Assembly: GCF_002159835.1 (NCBI RefSeq)
Contig: NZ_NFJL01000028.1
Coordinates: forward strand, 1-39,011
DNA length: 39,011 bases
Direction of reading: 5' to 3'
Origin: Blautia sp. An249
GTDB taxonomy: Bacteria > Bacillota > Clostridia > Lachnospirales > Lachnospiraceae
The notes under the pieces were generated by a model, which did not search any database, was not told the DNA's origin, and worked only from the letters and a program-made list of their open reading frames with translations. Shown here piece by piece: positions 24,770-33,017 of the stretch (positions are counted from its first letter, which is position 1; every line of letters starts with the position of its first letter). A program made the position numbers and the translations under genes.

Positions 24770-27295
24770 TTAAAACATTTCCTGAAAGGAGGCCTGCTCT
24801 TCGATGGCTTTGGTAACTTCTGCCATCTTTGAAACGTCTCCGATTAAAATTACTCCGCATAACTTATTGTTTTTAAAATAGTATTTTTCGTACTGTTTTC
24901 TGCCCATATCTTTAAATTCCACTGTTCTGTAGAGCAGATCCGGGTTTTTCCCGTTGTCTCCGATGGCGTATAAGGCTGTATTCATGCCGTGGAAGGTCAA
25001 AGCCGCCGGCACAGTTTCATAGGTCAGAGAATCTCCTGCGGCATTGGCTCCCGCCACCTTGCCTTCCTCCAGAGCCTGTGGCCAGATGGCATAATTCATT
25101 CCGTCGTATTCTGCACAGTCGCCGCAGGCATAAATGTCTTCCAGGGAAGTTTCCATCTTTTCGTTTACTACCACACCCCGGTTAATCTGGATTCCTGCTG
25201 CTTTTGCCAGAAGTGAATTCGCCCGGACTCCTGCTGAAACAATTACCAAATCAGCTTCTATAATCCTTCCGTCTTTTAAACGTACTCCTGAAACTTTCTC
25301 TTCTCCTTCTATGGCCTCAATCTGAACTCCTGTATGAATGGAGATCCCATGGCCTTCTGCAATGGCTGTCAGCATCTGACTGGCATTTTCATCTAACTGA
25401 CGGCCCATAATCTGGGGCGCCAGCTCTAATACCGTTACCTGACACCTGGCTTTTTTCAGCTCCCAGGCCGCTTCCAGACCCAGGACGCCGCCTCCGATCA
25501 CGACCACATTGGAAACCTGAGGCAAAAGGGCGGCAATTTTCTGGGTATCCCTTAAACGGCGGATGGCAATTACTTCCGGCTTATCAGAGCCCGGAATCGG
25601 CGGGATAAAGCACTCCGAACCCAGAGCATAAATCAGTTTGCTGTATCTGCATTTCATTCCGTCTTCCAGAACCACTTCCTTATTCTGGGTATCTATGGTA
25701 CGGATTTCCTTTCCCAGAACCTGGTAAATCTTGTTTTCTTCATACCAGCTTTCTTTTTCTACCTCTATCTGCTGAGGCGTCAGTTCTGACATCAGAGATT
25801 TGGTCAGCATAGGCCGGTTATAGGTGGAATAGGGTTCATTGGAAATCATTAAAACGGAACCGGTTCTGTCCCGTTCCCGGATGGCTTTTGCCGCGCTGAG
25901 TCCTGCCGCTCCATTTCCCAGAATTACATAAAAATCATTCGTATCATGGTAGAATCCATTTTCTTCCTCTTCATAGGGAACGAAGTTCTCTTTTCCCACT
26001 CCGCAGACCGGGCAGACTTCCAGAGAAGCGTCAAAGATTTCTCCGCAGACCAGACATTTCACAAGTTTGCGGGCGCCTTTGGATTTTCTCGGATTTTCTT
26101 TTTTCTGTAGCAGACATCCGAAATTGTAGCCGTATTCAAAGGCATCCAGAAGCTCTACTTCTCCCGGTTTAAAGCGGACTTTTAATCCGTCCACCACGTT
26201 CATCCGAAGCTGACGCAGGCGTTCTAAAATATGAGGCACACCCTCTCCGCTCCAACCGTAGCTTCCAAAGGCGCTGGCCAGTTTCCCTCCGTGGGTGGCA
26301 GCAAACAGATTCGTCACCAGATCCCAGACAGGTTTTAGGGCTTCTCCCACAATTGTAGGCGTTCCGAAAAGCAGACCGTCTGCAAATCCCACCTCTTCAA
26401 GAACCTTCGCCGGCTGTTCTGTTACCAGGTCGTAACAGCGTACTTCTATGTCTCCGCTTTCCTGAATCCCTTCTGCTATTTTTTCTGCCAGCATCTTTGT
26501 ATAGCCGTAAGCGCTTACATAAGGAATAACGACTGTCTGTTTGCGGTTGGGATTGGTCGTATCGCACCATTTCTCATAAGTATTATAAATGAAATCAATT
26601 TTATCATCCAGAACCGGTCCGTGGCCCGGACAGATCATGGAAACATCCAGTTCCTTCACCCGTTTCAGCGCCTTTTGCATAAAGGGTCTGAAAGGCCCGA
26701 TAATACAGTCAAAATAGTATTTCGCAGCTTCCATATAGGCGTTCTGATCGGTAACTTTACTTACCAGCACCTCGTCAAAGGCGTAGTGAGATCCGAAGGA
26801 ATCGCAGGTTATCAGAATCTGTTCTTCTTCTATATACGTATACATGGTATCCGGCCAGTGCAGGTTGGGTACCACCAAAAACTTCAGATTCTTTCCCCCG
26901 ATTTCCATTTCCTGATTGTCTTTTACCGCAATGGATGTAAAATCTCTATTCACAATTTCCTTCAGAAAACTGACTGCACAGCCGGTAGCTACGATTTTCA
27001 TCTGGGGACTGAGCTCCAGAAGTTTCTCCACGCTGCCTGCATGATCCGGCTCCGTATGGTTTACGATTAGATAGTCGATTTTCGTAACATCGATCAGGGA
27101 CTTCAGGTTTTCCAGATATTCCGGAAAAAACTTTTCTTTTGCCGTTTCAAAAAGGACGGTCTTATCTCCGGCTTTCCAGACATAGGAATTATAAGTGGTT
27201 CCGTATTTGGTGTACATAATAATGTCGAACACACGGAGATCTTTATCCAGAATGCCCGCCCAGTAAAAATTTTCCCTCAATTTTAAAGTTTTCAT
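24770..27295 (-). CDS. flavodiiron protein fused to a rubredoxin-like domain and an NAD(P)H:rubredoxin oxidoreductase
   Basis: 841-residue soluble fusion expected to reduce O2 to water or NO to N2O with NAD(P)H. Order: metallo-beta-lactamase-like diiron domain (1-250) with ligands H80, E82, D84 (NHTEPDHAG), H146, D165 and H225 (PGHGP); flavodoxin-like FMN domain (about 254-395); a short rubredoxin-like domain with C414, C417, C428, C431; and a FAD/NAD(P)H oxidoreductase (about 455-841) with GNGAAGLSAAKA and VVIGGGVLGLEAA. The cysteine pairs are only 10 residues apart, shorter than a classic rubredoxin, more like rubrerythrin tails. The whole electron chain is thus in one polypeptide. Downstream is the ArsC/Spx-like gene; upstream, 24 bases away, an M18 peptidase. 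Confidence 0.93.
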   Translation of the reverse strand: MKTLKLRENFYWAGILDKDLRVFDIIMYTKYGTTYNSYVWKAGDKTVLFETAKEKFFPEYLENLKSLIDVTKIDYLIVNHTEPDHAGSVEKLLELSPQMKIVATGCAVSFLKEIVNRDFTSIAVKDNQEMEIGGKNLKFLVVPNLHWPDTMYTYIEEEQILITCDSFGSHYAFDEVLVSKVTDQNAYMEAAKYYFDCIIGPFRPFMQKALKRVKELDVSMICPGHGPVLDDKIDFIYNTYEKWCDTTNPNRKQTVVIPYVSAYGYTKMLAEKIAEGIQESGDIEVRCYDLVTEQPAKVLEEVGFADGLLFGTPTIVGEALKPVWDLVTNLFAATHGGKLASAFGSYGWSGEGVPHILERLRQLRMNVVDGLKVRFKPGEVELLDAFEYGYNFGCLLQKKENPRKSKGARKLVKCLVCGEIFDASLEVCPVCGVGKENFVPYEEEENGFYHDTNDFYVILGNGAAGLSAAKAIRERDRTGSVLMISNEPYSTYNRPMLTKSLMSELTPQQIEVEKESWYEENKIYQVLGKEIRTIDTQNKEVVLEDGMKCRYSKLIYALGSECFIPPIPGSDKPEVIAIRRLRDTQKIAALLPQVSNVVVIGGGVLGLEAAWELKKARCQVTVLELAPQIMGRQLDENASQMLTAIAEGHGISIHTGVQIEAIEGEEKVSGVRLKDGRIIEADLVIVSAGVRANSLLAKAAGIQINRGVVVNEKMETSLEDIYACGDCAEYDGMNYAIWPQALEEGKVAGANAAGDSLTYETVPAALTFHGMNTALYAIGDNGKNPDLLYRTVEFKDMGRKQYEKYYFKNNKLCGVILIGDVSKMAEVTKAIEEQASFQEMF

Positions 27296-27319
27296 ATTTT
27301 CCTCCTGTTTTCTATCCTT

Positions 27320-28588
27320 TCAGTCAAAAAATTCTTTTGCTGCCAGTATCAGCGCCTCTGTATCTTTCACCCCGGCCGTCTCATAGGGCGAATGCATGGC
27401 CAGCTGGGGAAGTCCGATATCCACTGTATTCATCGCCACTTTCGTATTTGCAATATTTCCCAGGGTGGATCCTCCTGCCACATCAGAACGGTTCACAAAT
27501 AACTGGCAGGCAACTCCTGCTTTCTTACATAAATCTTTAAACATTGCCGCGGAAACTCCATCGGTACAATATTTCTGATTTGCATTAAATTTAATTACGA
27601 TTCCTCCATTCAGACAGGGACGGTGAACCGGATCGGCACAGTCGCCGTAATTGGGATGAACGGCATGGGCATTGTCAGCAGAAATCATAAAACTTCTGGC
27701 TAACTGAATCAGGTATTCCTCATAGTCCCACTGCAGCCCTTTTACGATTCGCATAAGAACATCCTGCAGAAAGGTGGATTCAGCTCCCTGTTTCGTAGCG
27801 CTTCCTACCTCTTCGTTATCAAAGACGCAGTATACCGCCGTCGTTTTTTCCCTTTCTGCCATTAAGTATCCTTCCAGGCCGGCATATGCACACTGCAGGT
27901 CATCCAGCCGTCCGCTGGAAACGAACTCCTGACGGGCTCCCCATACGGTACCTTTCATCCGGTTATACAAAAACAAATCATGTCCCAGAATTTCCTCCCG
28001 CAAGACGCCCGCCCAACGGGCCACTTCTTCAAAAAAGGAACCGCTGTCACTTGCCTCTCCATAGAGAGGCAGCATGTCTTTTTGAAGATTATAGGCATAT
28101 CCCTTATTTGCTTCCCGGTTCATATGAATAGCCAGGCTGGGAATCATCAGCAAATCCCGGTCAATGTTTACCAGCTTGCTTACATACTCTTCGCCTTCTT
28201 TTACCACAACCCGTCCGGCCACAGACAGAGGCCGGTCAAACCAGGGCGCGCACAGCATTCCTCCGTATCCTTCCACATTCAGTTTCAGGTAGTGTTTCTC
28301 CGCTGTAATTTCCGGTTCCTCTTTAATTTTAAAACTGGGGGAATCGCTGTGTGAAGCAAATATACGGAATCCCTCCGGAGCTTTTGCGGGAATGGTAAAA
28401 GCGATTAAAGAGGAATCGTTTCTGGTTACATAATAAGAATTTCCTCTTTTCAAATCCCAGCGCTGTTTCTCGCTTAAAGGAAGAAATCCTTCTTCTTTCA
28501 GTCTGTCTCCGATTGTTTTTACCGCATGAAAACAGCTGGGACTTTTCTCTATAAAATTCAGTAAACCTTCCGTCGTCTTACTTTCCAT
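27320..28588 (-). CDS. M18 family aminopeptidase
   Basis: 422-residue zinc aminopeptidase of the M18 (aspartyl aminopeptidase/ApeB) family, which removes N-terminal, often acidic, residues from peptides in the cytoplasm. Family motifs with metal ligands: FASHSDSPSFKI, SSGRLDDLQCAYAGL, FDNEEVGSATKQGA, SADNAHAVHPNY and the C-terminal MHSPYETAG. Length is normal. It is the first gene of a likely operon with the flavodiiron fusion and the ArsC/Spx-like gene; the 24-base gap supports co-transcription. Confidence 0.93.
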   Translation of the reverse strand: MESKTTEGLLNFIEKSPSCFHAVKTIGDRLKEEGFLPLSEKQRWDLKRGNSYYVTRNDSSLIAFTIPAKAPEGFRIFASHSDSPSFKIKEEPEITAEKHYLKLNVEGYGGMLCAPWFDRPLSVAGRVVVKEGEEYVSKLVNIDRDLLMIPSLAIHMNREANKGYAYNLQKDMLPLYGEASDSGSFFEEVARWAGVLREEILGHDLFLYNRMKGTVWGARQEFVSSGRLDDLQCAYAGLEGYLMAEREKTTAVYCVFDNEEVGSATKQGAESTFLQDVLMRIVKGLQWDYEEYLIQLARSFMISADNAHAVHPNYGDCADPVHRPCLNGGIVIKFNANQKYCTDGVSAAMFKDLCKKAGVACQLFVNRSDVAGGSTLGNIANTKVAMNTVDIGLPQLAMHSPYETAGVKDTEALILAAKEFFD

Positions 28589-28624
28589 CTAACCTCTCCT
28601 TTAACATCTGCGCTACTTTGTTTC

Positions 28625-28653
28625 AGTATATCACAAAAGGGCTGTTGTAAAAA
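28625..28653 (-). promoter_or_regulatory. likely promoter of the M18 peptidase operon
   Basis: TTTTTA, 17 bp, TATACT on the minus strand, about 35 bases before the start codon. The -35 is weak. Confidence 0.4.
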
Positions 28654-28755
28654 AGGCTTTCTCTTATAATTTCTGAAAATTCCAGATGATTATACATGAG
28701 ATTCCAAATTTACAAACAACCCTTCCTGTGGTTTTTCTATTTTATTAATATGTAT

Positions 28756-29517
28756 TTAAACTTCTTTTGAAATCAGATGATAGGGAAGCGCTACAAAGAC
28801 GATTCCGCCTATCATATTTCCAACGGTTGCCATTAATACACTGTACAGATAACTTCCTACAGCAATGTCGCCGTTAAATAAAGCTACGCCCTCAATACTC
28901 ATGTTGGCAATGCTGTGCTCGAAACCGCAAACCATAAAGACAAAAATGCACCAGAAAATCATAATCAGTTTTCCGGATTCGGTTTTCATTTTCGTTCCGC
29001 ACCATACGGCAAGGCAGACTAAAATGTTACAGAGAATGGCTCTTATCAGAAGGTTCACAGGCGCCAGTCCTACTTTTCCTTCTGCAATCGTTGCAAAATA
29101 AGCCCCTGTGTCTCCGGTGGGAATTCCGGTTAATTTAAAAGCCGCCACACAGATAAGGGAGCCAATCCAGTTTCCAATCCAGCAGACAATCCATAATTTA
29201 ACCGTTTCTGCCCAGGTTACTTTCTTACGCAGTGCAGCCGATGCCATTACAAAATTATTTCCCGTAAACAGCTCTGCTCCTGCCATTACTACCAGACTCA
29301 GAGCCGACGAAAATGCAAAAGCCTGAACCGCTTTGGTCCAGGATGCGGCATCTCCGGCTGAAATAACGGAACCCAGTACAAAGGCTACAAAGCTGCCGAA
29401 AGAAATAAACATTCCGGCCACCAGAGACGATACCACATACCCCAGTGGATTTGTTTTTAACAGGTTTGATTTTCCTGCCCCTGCGCTGCAAACTGCCTGA
29501 TATTCATCTTTAAACAT
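28756..29517 (-). CDS. formate/nitrite transporter (FNT family)
   Basis: 253-residue pentameric-channel-type membrane protein with six membrane segments. Seen: MFISFGSFVAFVLG, the FNT signature AELFTGNNFVMA, GNWIGSLI, FVMVCGFEHSIANMS (lined by the central His of the channel) and a last GNMIGGIVFVA. I chose the ATG at 29517, preceded by AGGAGG; 22 more in-frame codons lie upstream in the riboswitch expression platform. A ZTP riboswitch precedes the gene, which links it to one-carbon metabolism and favours formate as the substrate over nitrite. Confidence 0.93.
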   Translation of the reverse strand: MFKDEYQAVCSAGAGKSNLLKTNPLGYVVSSLVAGMFISFGSFVAFVLGSVISAGDAASWTKAVQAFAFSSALSLVVMAGAELFTGNNFVMASAALRKKVTWAETVKLWIVCWIGNWIGSLICVAAFKLTGIPTGDTGAYFATIAEGKVGLAPVNLLIRAILCNILVCLAVWCGTKMKTESGKLIMIFWCIFVFMVCGFEHSIANMSIEGVALFNGDIAVGSYLYSVLMATVGNMIGGIVFVALPYHLISKEV

Positions 29518-29568
29518 AAACCATTCCCTCCTTACATTATGGTATACATTATTTTTCCGGCATTTCTT

Positions 29569-29682
29569 AAAAAAGGGCAACATCTGTAAATTTCCTTTAC
29601 AAATGTTGCCCAGACGGCCGGCAGTATCTTAGGCTTAACTCCTTTGTGGTACTCCACTTTTCCGTCAGTTATTAAGCCTTTT
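29569..29682 (-). ncRNA. ZTP (pfl) riboswitch with terminator
   Basis: On the minus strand: a closing helix AGGCTTAA/TTAAGCCT, ACTGACGGAA, a short hairpin GTGG-AGTA-CCAC, then GCCGGCCGTCTGGGC, the hallmark 3' half of the pfl/ZTP motif. The final GGGC starts a strong terminator (GGGCAACATTTGTAAA pairing with TTTACAGATGTTGCCC, then six T at 29569-29574), the usual on-switch layout in which ligand binding prevents termination. ZTP/ZMP signals shortage of 10-formyltetrahydrofolate. Identification is from memory of the consensus. Confidence 0.8.
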
Positions 29683-29695
29683 TAATCATATGTTA

Positions 29696-29724
29696 AATTT
29701 ATCACATAGTCATTGAAATTTCAA
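29696..29724 (-). promoter_or_regulatory. promoter of the ZTP riboswitch-FNT unit
   Basis: TTGAAA, 17 bp, TAAATT on the minus strand, with the predicted start shortly before the riboswitch closing helix. Confidence 0.65.
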
Positions 29725-29825
29725 TATTTTTCTCCATTTTTTCTCTTTTTTGTTTATTTTTCACAAAATACTGTCCTTTTTCCTCTCTTTGGGGCATTGA
29801 CCTTTGCAGTTTTTTCTGTTTTTTC

Positions 29826-29855
29826 TTGACTTTCTGTCAAATCTGATGATACACT
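29826..29855 (+). promoter_or_regulatory. promoter of the NSS transporter gene
   Basis: TTGACT, 18 bp, TACACT on the plus strand, about 40 bases before the start. The -35 is part of a small TGACTTTCTGTCA inverted repeat. Confidence 0.55.
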
Positions 29856-29892
29856 TTCTTCATTGTATCATTGCTGAAAAAGGGGGAATTTT

Positions 29893-31239
29893 TTGAATAC
29901 CAGAAAAAGTACAGAACACCACAGAGATTCCTTTGGCAGCCGTTACGGATTCATACTGGCCTGTATCGGTTCTGCAGTAGGTATGGGGAATATCTGGATG
30001 TTTCCAACACGTGTATCTGCTTACGGCGGAGGTACCTTCCTTCTGCCTTATTTCATCTTTGTTATCCTGATTGGGTTTTCAGGGGTAATTGAAGAAATGA
30101 CCTTTGGCCGAAGTACCCGTTCCGGCCCCATCGGCGCTTTCGGAAAAGCCTTAAAAAGCAGGGGAAAAAGCGAAAAGACCGGAAATGCCATTGGCTCCAT
30201 TCCTGTTTTAGGTTCCCTGGCTCTTGCCATCGGTTATTCGGTGGTGGTGGGCTGGATTTTAAAGTACCTGGCAGGTTCTTTTAACGGTGCGTTAATGGCT
30301 TCTGAAAATGTGGAAGAATTTTCATCCTTTTTTGGATCCATGGCTTCTTCTTTTGGAAATAATTTCTGGCAGATCATAGGTCTTGCCGCCACTTTTGCCA
30401 TTATGATTTTCGGAATCGCCAGTGGAATTGAAAAAGCCAATAAAATTATGATGCCCTTATTCTTCCTGATGTTTCTGGGACTGGCAGTCTATATGGCTTT
30501 CCAGCCGGGTTCTTTAGACGGATACCGGTATATCTTCCGGATTGATCCAAAAGGCATTACCGATCCCATGACCTGGGTTTTTGCTCTGGGACAGGCCTTC
30601 TTTTCTCTGTCCTTAGCCGGAAACGGAACGCTGATTTACGGTTCCTATTTATCTGATAAAGAAGATATTGTTTTTTCTGCGGGAAACGTGGCGCTCTTTG
30701 ATACGCTGGCCGCGATGCTTTCCGCCCTGGTGATTATTCCTGCCATGGCCACTACCGGTTCTCAGTTAAACCAGGGAGGTCCGGGACTTATGTTTATTTA
30801 CCTTCCCAACTTATTCAAAAGTATGCCGGGAAGCACCCTGCTTCTTATCGTATTTTTTGCTGCTGTATTCCTGGCGGGAATCACCTCATTAATTAATTTA
30901 TTCGAGGCTCCCATCGCTACATTGCAGGAACACCTGAAATTAAGCCGCGCCAAAGCCGTGGGCGTGATTGCTGTGATTACCCTGATTGTCAGTCTCTGTA
31001 TTCAGGGCATTGTCTCTGACTGGATGGACTTTGTATCCATTTATATTTGTCCTCTCGGCGCCGGACTTGCAGGAATTATGTTCTTTTGGGTTCTGGGGAA
31101 AAAGTTTGTGGTCACAGAAGTATCCAAAGGCCGCGCTCATCCTGTGGGAGAATGGTATTTTCCATTAGGCAAGTATCTTTTCTGCGGACTGACCATCCTG
31201 GTTTTCGTTCTGGGAATTATTTTTGGCGGAATCGGTTAA
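29893..31239 (+). CDS. sodium-dependent transporter, NSS/SNF family
   Basis: 448-residue Na+-symporter of the neurotransmitter:sodium symporter family, importing an amino acid or related compound. Membrane segment 1 shows the signature GFILACIGSAVGMGNIWMFP with the unwound Na+/substrate site; GGGTFLLPYF and GQAFFSLSLAGNGTLIYGS are also typical. There are about 11 hydrophobic segments, as usual for bacterial members. The start codon is TTG at 29893, preceded by AGGGGG at good spacing; the next in-frame ATG is inside segment 1, so TTG is required. In the canonical family the position after NIW is usually R; here it is M, which may affect ion gating. Divergent from the FNT unit. Confidence 0.92.
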   Translation: MNTRKSTEHHRDSFGSRYGFILACIGSAVGMGNIWMFPTRVSAYGGGTFLLPYFIFVILIGFSGVIEEMTFGRSTRSGPIGAFGKALKSRGKSEKTGNAIGSIPVLGSLALAIGYSVVVGWILKYLAGSFNGALMASENVEEFSSFFGSMASSFGNNFWQIIGLAATFAIMIFGIASGIEKANKIMMPLFFLMFLGLAVYMAFQPGSLDGYRYIFRIDPKGITDPMTWVFALGQAFFSLSLAGNGTLIYGSYLSDKEDIVFSAGNVALFDTLAAMLSALVIIPAMATTGSQLNQGGPGLMFIYLPNLFKSMPGSTLLLIVFFAAVFLAGITSLINLFEAPIATLQEHLKLSRAKAVGVIAVITLIVSLCIQGIVSDWMDFVSIYICPLGAGLAGIMFFWVLGKKFVVTEVSKGRAHPVGEWYFPLGKYLFCGLTILVFVLGIIFGGIG

Positions 31240-31315
31240 AAAAACACACTTTTACCACATTTTTCTATTATACTGAATTTAGTGAAAATTTCTAAATAAA
31301 ACAGGAGTTATAGCT

Positions 31316-31843
31316 ATGAAGAAAGAAAACAGAAAAATGGCGCAGGAAAAGCGGAAATTAGAAAGAGCAAAACAGGAACGGCAGAGAAAATTAAAGAAAT
31401 TTTTCCTGTACTTTATTCCCTGTGCAGCTCTCGTAATCATCGTCTTAATACTGGCCCTCCACGCCGGACAGTCTGATTCCTCTGAGACAGACACCCGGCA
31501 GGAATCTGCCACAGCCACCGGTTCCTCCATCGTTTCTACGGAAAACGGAACCTATGATTCGGATTCCTCTCTTACTGTCAAAGACGGAGATTCTCTGAAC
31601 ATTGATTACACAGGCACCATTGACGGAGAAGAATTTGAAGGCGGCAGCACCGACGGTTCCGGAACCGTTCTGGTCGTAGGCTCTCATTCTTATATTGATG
31701 ATTTCGAAGAACAGCTCATCGGGCACCATCCCCAGGAGACTGTGGAAGTCAATGTTACTTTCCCGGAGGACTACGGGGTAGAAGAATTAAATGGCAAAGA
31801 CGCCGTATTCCAGGTCACCATCAACGGAATTTATCAGGAGTAA
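31316..31843 (+). CDS. membrane-anchored FKBP-type peptidyl-prolyl isomerase
   Basis: 175-residue protein: a highly charged N-terminal coil (KKENRKMAQEKRKLERAKQE), one membrane segment (about 29-48), a Ser/Thr-rich linker, and an FKBP domain (about 85-173) with DSLNIDYTGTIDGEEFEGG, SYIDDFEEQLIGH and VNVTFPEDYG as in the trigger-factor/SlyD type. The N-in orientation puts the isomerase domain outside, suggesting help in folding exported proteins. AGGAG precedes the ATG. Flanked downstream by a bidirectional terminator. Confidence 0.85.
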   Translation: MKKENRKMAQEKRKLERAKQERQRKLKKFFLYFIPCAALVIIVLILALHAGQSDSSETDTRQESATATGSSIVSTENGTYDSDSSLTVKDGDSLNIDYTGTIDGEEFEGGSTDGSGTVLVVGSHSYIDDFEEQLIGHHPQETVEVNVTFPEDYGVEELNGKDAVFQVTINGIYQE

Positions 31844-31845
31844 TT

Positions 31846-31888
31846 TAAAATACCGCTGAAATGGAGCATTCCATTTTGCGGTATTTTT
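31846..31888. terminator. bidirectional terminator between FKBP and flavin reductase genes
   Basis: Stem AATACCGC..GAAATGGA / TCCATTTT..GCGGTATT with a short loop; T-runs follow on both strands, serving the two convergent genes. Confidence 0.88.
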
Positions 31889-31890
31889 CT

Positions 31891-32457
31891 TTAGCGTATA
31901 AAATTGGTTTTAACCTTTTCCTGCTGCTCCGGTAAAGAAATTCCTGCTTTCCTTCCGGCTTCCAGGCTCTTTAACATCCAGGCCATATTTTTACCCAGAA
32001 TCTGCATAATCTGCAGACCTTCCTTGTCCTGGCGGACTTCCTCAGGCGTATTTCCGTGAACCATGTTCCAGTAATTGGAAGATACCACCGGCATCTGATG
32101 ATACAGAAAATATTTCATTAATACATCCAGAGTAGCCGTTGTTCCCGCACGTCTTGCAGAAGCTACCGCAGCCGCCGGCTTATAGAGAAGTTCGTTTCCT
32201 GCCATGCTGCACAGCATATCCATAAACTCAATGATTTTTCCCGTGGGAGACGCCCAGTAGACCGGGGAGCCCACAATTAATCCATCGGACTGTTTCAGTT
32301 TTTCCGCAGCTTCTTTCACTGCTTCTTTACTTGGATTACCGGCCTGAAAAATCTCGCTTTCAATCCCCTCTTTTTTCAATGCATCTGCGACTTCACACAA
32401 AGCGGTATATGTACAGCCGTTTTTTCTGGGACTTCCATTTAATAATAGCACTTTCAT
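31891..32457 (-). CDS. NADPH-dependent FMN reductase / flavodoxin-family protein
   Basis: 188-residue flavoprotein of the NADPH-dependent FMN reductase (iron-sulfur flavoprotein-like) family. The FMN phosphate loop is LLNGSPRKNGCTYTAL (4-19) and the flavin-binding stretch is GLIVGSPVYWASPTGKIIEFMD. The Cys cluster of true iron-sulfur flavoproteins is missing, so it is a simple flavodoxin-fold reductase; substrate unknown (quinones, flavins or azo compounds are typical). AGGAGG precedes the ATG. Single gene. Confidence 0.9.
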   Translation of the reverse strand: MKVLLLNGSPRKNGCTYTALCEVADALKKEGIESEIFQAGNPSKEAVKEAAEKLKQSDGLIVGSPVYWASPTGKIIEFMDMLCSMAGNELLYKPAAAVASARRAGTTATLDVLMKYFLYHQMPVVSSNYWNMVHGNTPEEVRQDKEGLQIMQILGKNMAWMLKSLEAGRKAGISLPEQQEKVKTNFIR

Positions 32458-32571
32458 AATCTTATCTCCTCCTTTTTTCTAATGACAGTATACACAGAAA
32501 CTCTGTGTATTTATGCCTCTCTTTGTCCATCATACTCTAAAAATAAATTCTTTTCCAGATATTTTTCAATA

Positions 32572-32618
32572 AACAGTATATAACAGTTGACAACAGTTAT
32601 ATACTGTTATATACTGTT
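32572..32618 (+). promoter_or_regulatory. promoter and operator of the YtrA-type operon
   Basis: Perfect TTGACA (32587-32592), 17 bp, TATACT (32610-32615). Three copies of a 13-bp box surround and fill it: AACAGTATATAAC at 32572 (inverted) and GTTATATACTGTT at 32596 and 32606 (overlapping tandem). The boxes cover the spacer and the -10, so a bound repressor would block polymerase; the GntR protein encoded next is the obvious candidate. Confidence 0.85.
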
Positions 32619-32639
32619 TACAACGAAAGGAGGTAAAAG

Positions 32640-33014
32640 ATGAGAATCATAATCAATGGATCCTCGATGGTTCCCATTTATGAGCAGATTGTAGAACAGG
32701 TGAAAGCTCTGATTCTGAAGGGAGAATTGTTAGAAAACGACATCCTGCCCTCCGTTCGCTCTCTTTCCAGAGATTTGAAAATCAGCGCCCTGACAGTAAA
32801 AAAAGCATACGATACGCTGGAACAGGAGGGCTTTACCGTAACTGTCCACGGAAAAGGGACCTACGTGGCTCCTCCCAATCTGGATCGTATGCGGGAAGAA
32901 TACCAGAAAGAACTGGAACAGGATCTGGAAACATTCATACAGAAAGCCAGACGATATGGATTCAGCAAAGAAGAATTAAACGATCTATGGAACCTTATGA
33001 CAGAGGAGGAATAA
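32640..33014 (+). CDS. GntR-family regulator, YtrA subfamily
   Basis: 124-residue short GntR regulator with an N-terminal winged HTH (MVPIYEQIVEQVKALI, then LPSVRSLSRDLKISALTVKKAYDTLEQEGF and HGKGTYV) and only a short helical tail for dimerisation, as in the YtrA subfamily. YtrA-type proteins repress their own operon with ABC exporters and often respond to cell-wall antibiotics. AGGAGG lies before the ATG. First gene of the operon, 3 bases before the ATPase gene. Confidence 0.93.
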   Translation: MRIIINGSSMVPIYEQIVEQVKALILKGELLENDILPSVRSLSRDLKISALTVKKAYDTLEQEGFTVTVHGKGTYVAPPNLDRMREEYQKELEQDLETFIQKARRYGFSKEELNDLWNLMTEEE

Positions 33015-33017
33015 AAC

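Noticed and set aside
28637..28724. Imperfect AAGGGCTGTTGT / ACAAACAACCCTT pairing between the M18 peptidase and FNT genes.
   Set aside because: Mismatches and a loop of about 60 bases; no T-run, so neither a terminator nor a convincing RNA structure.
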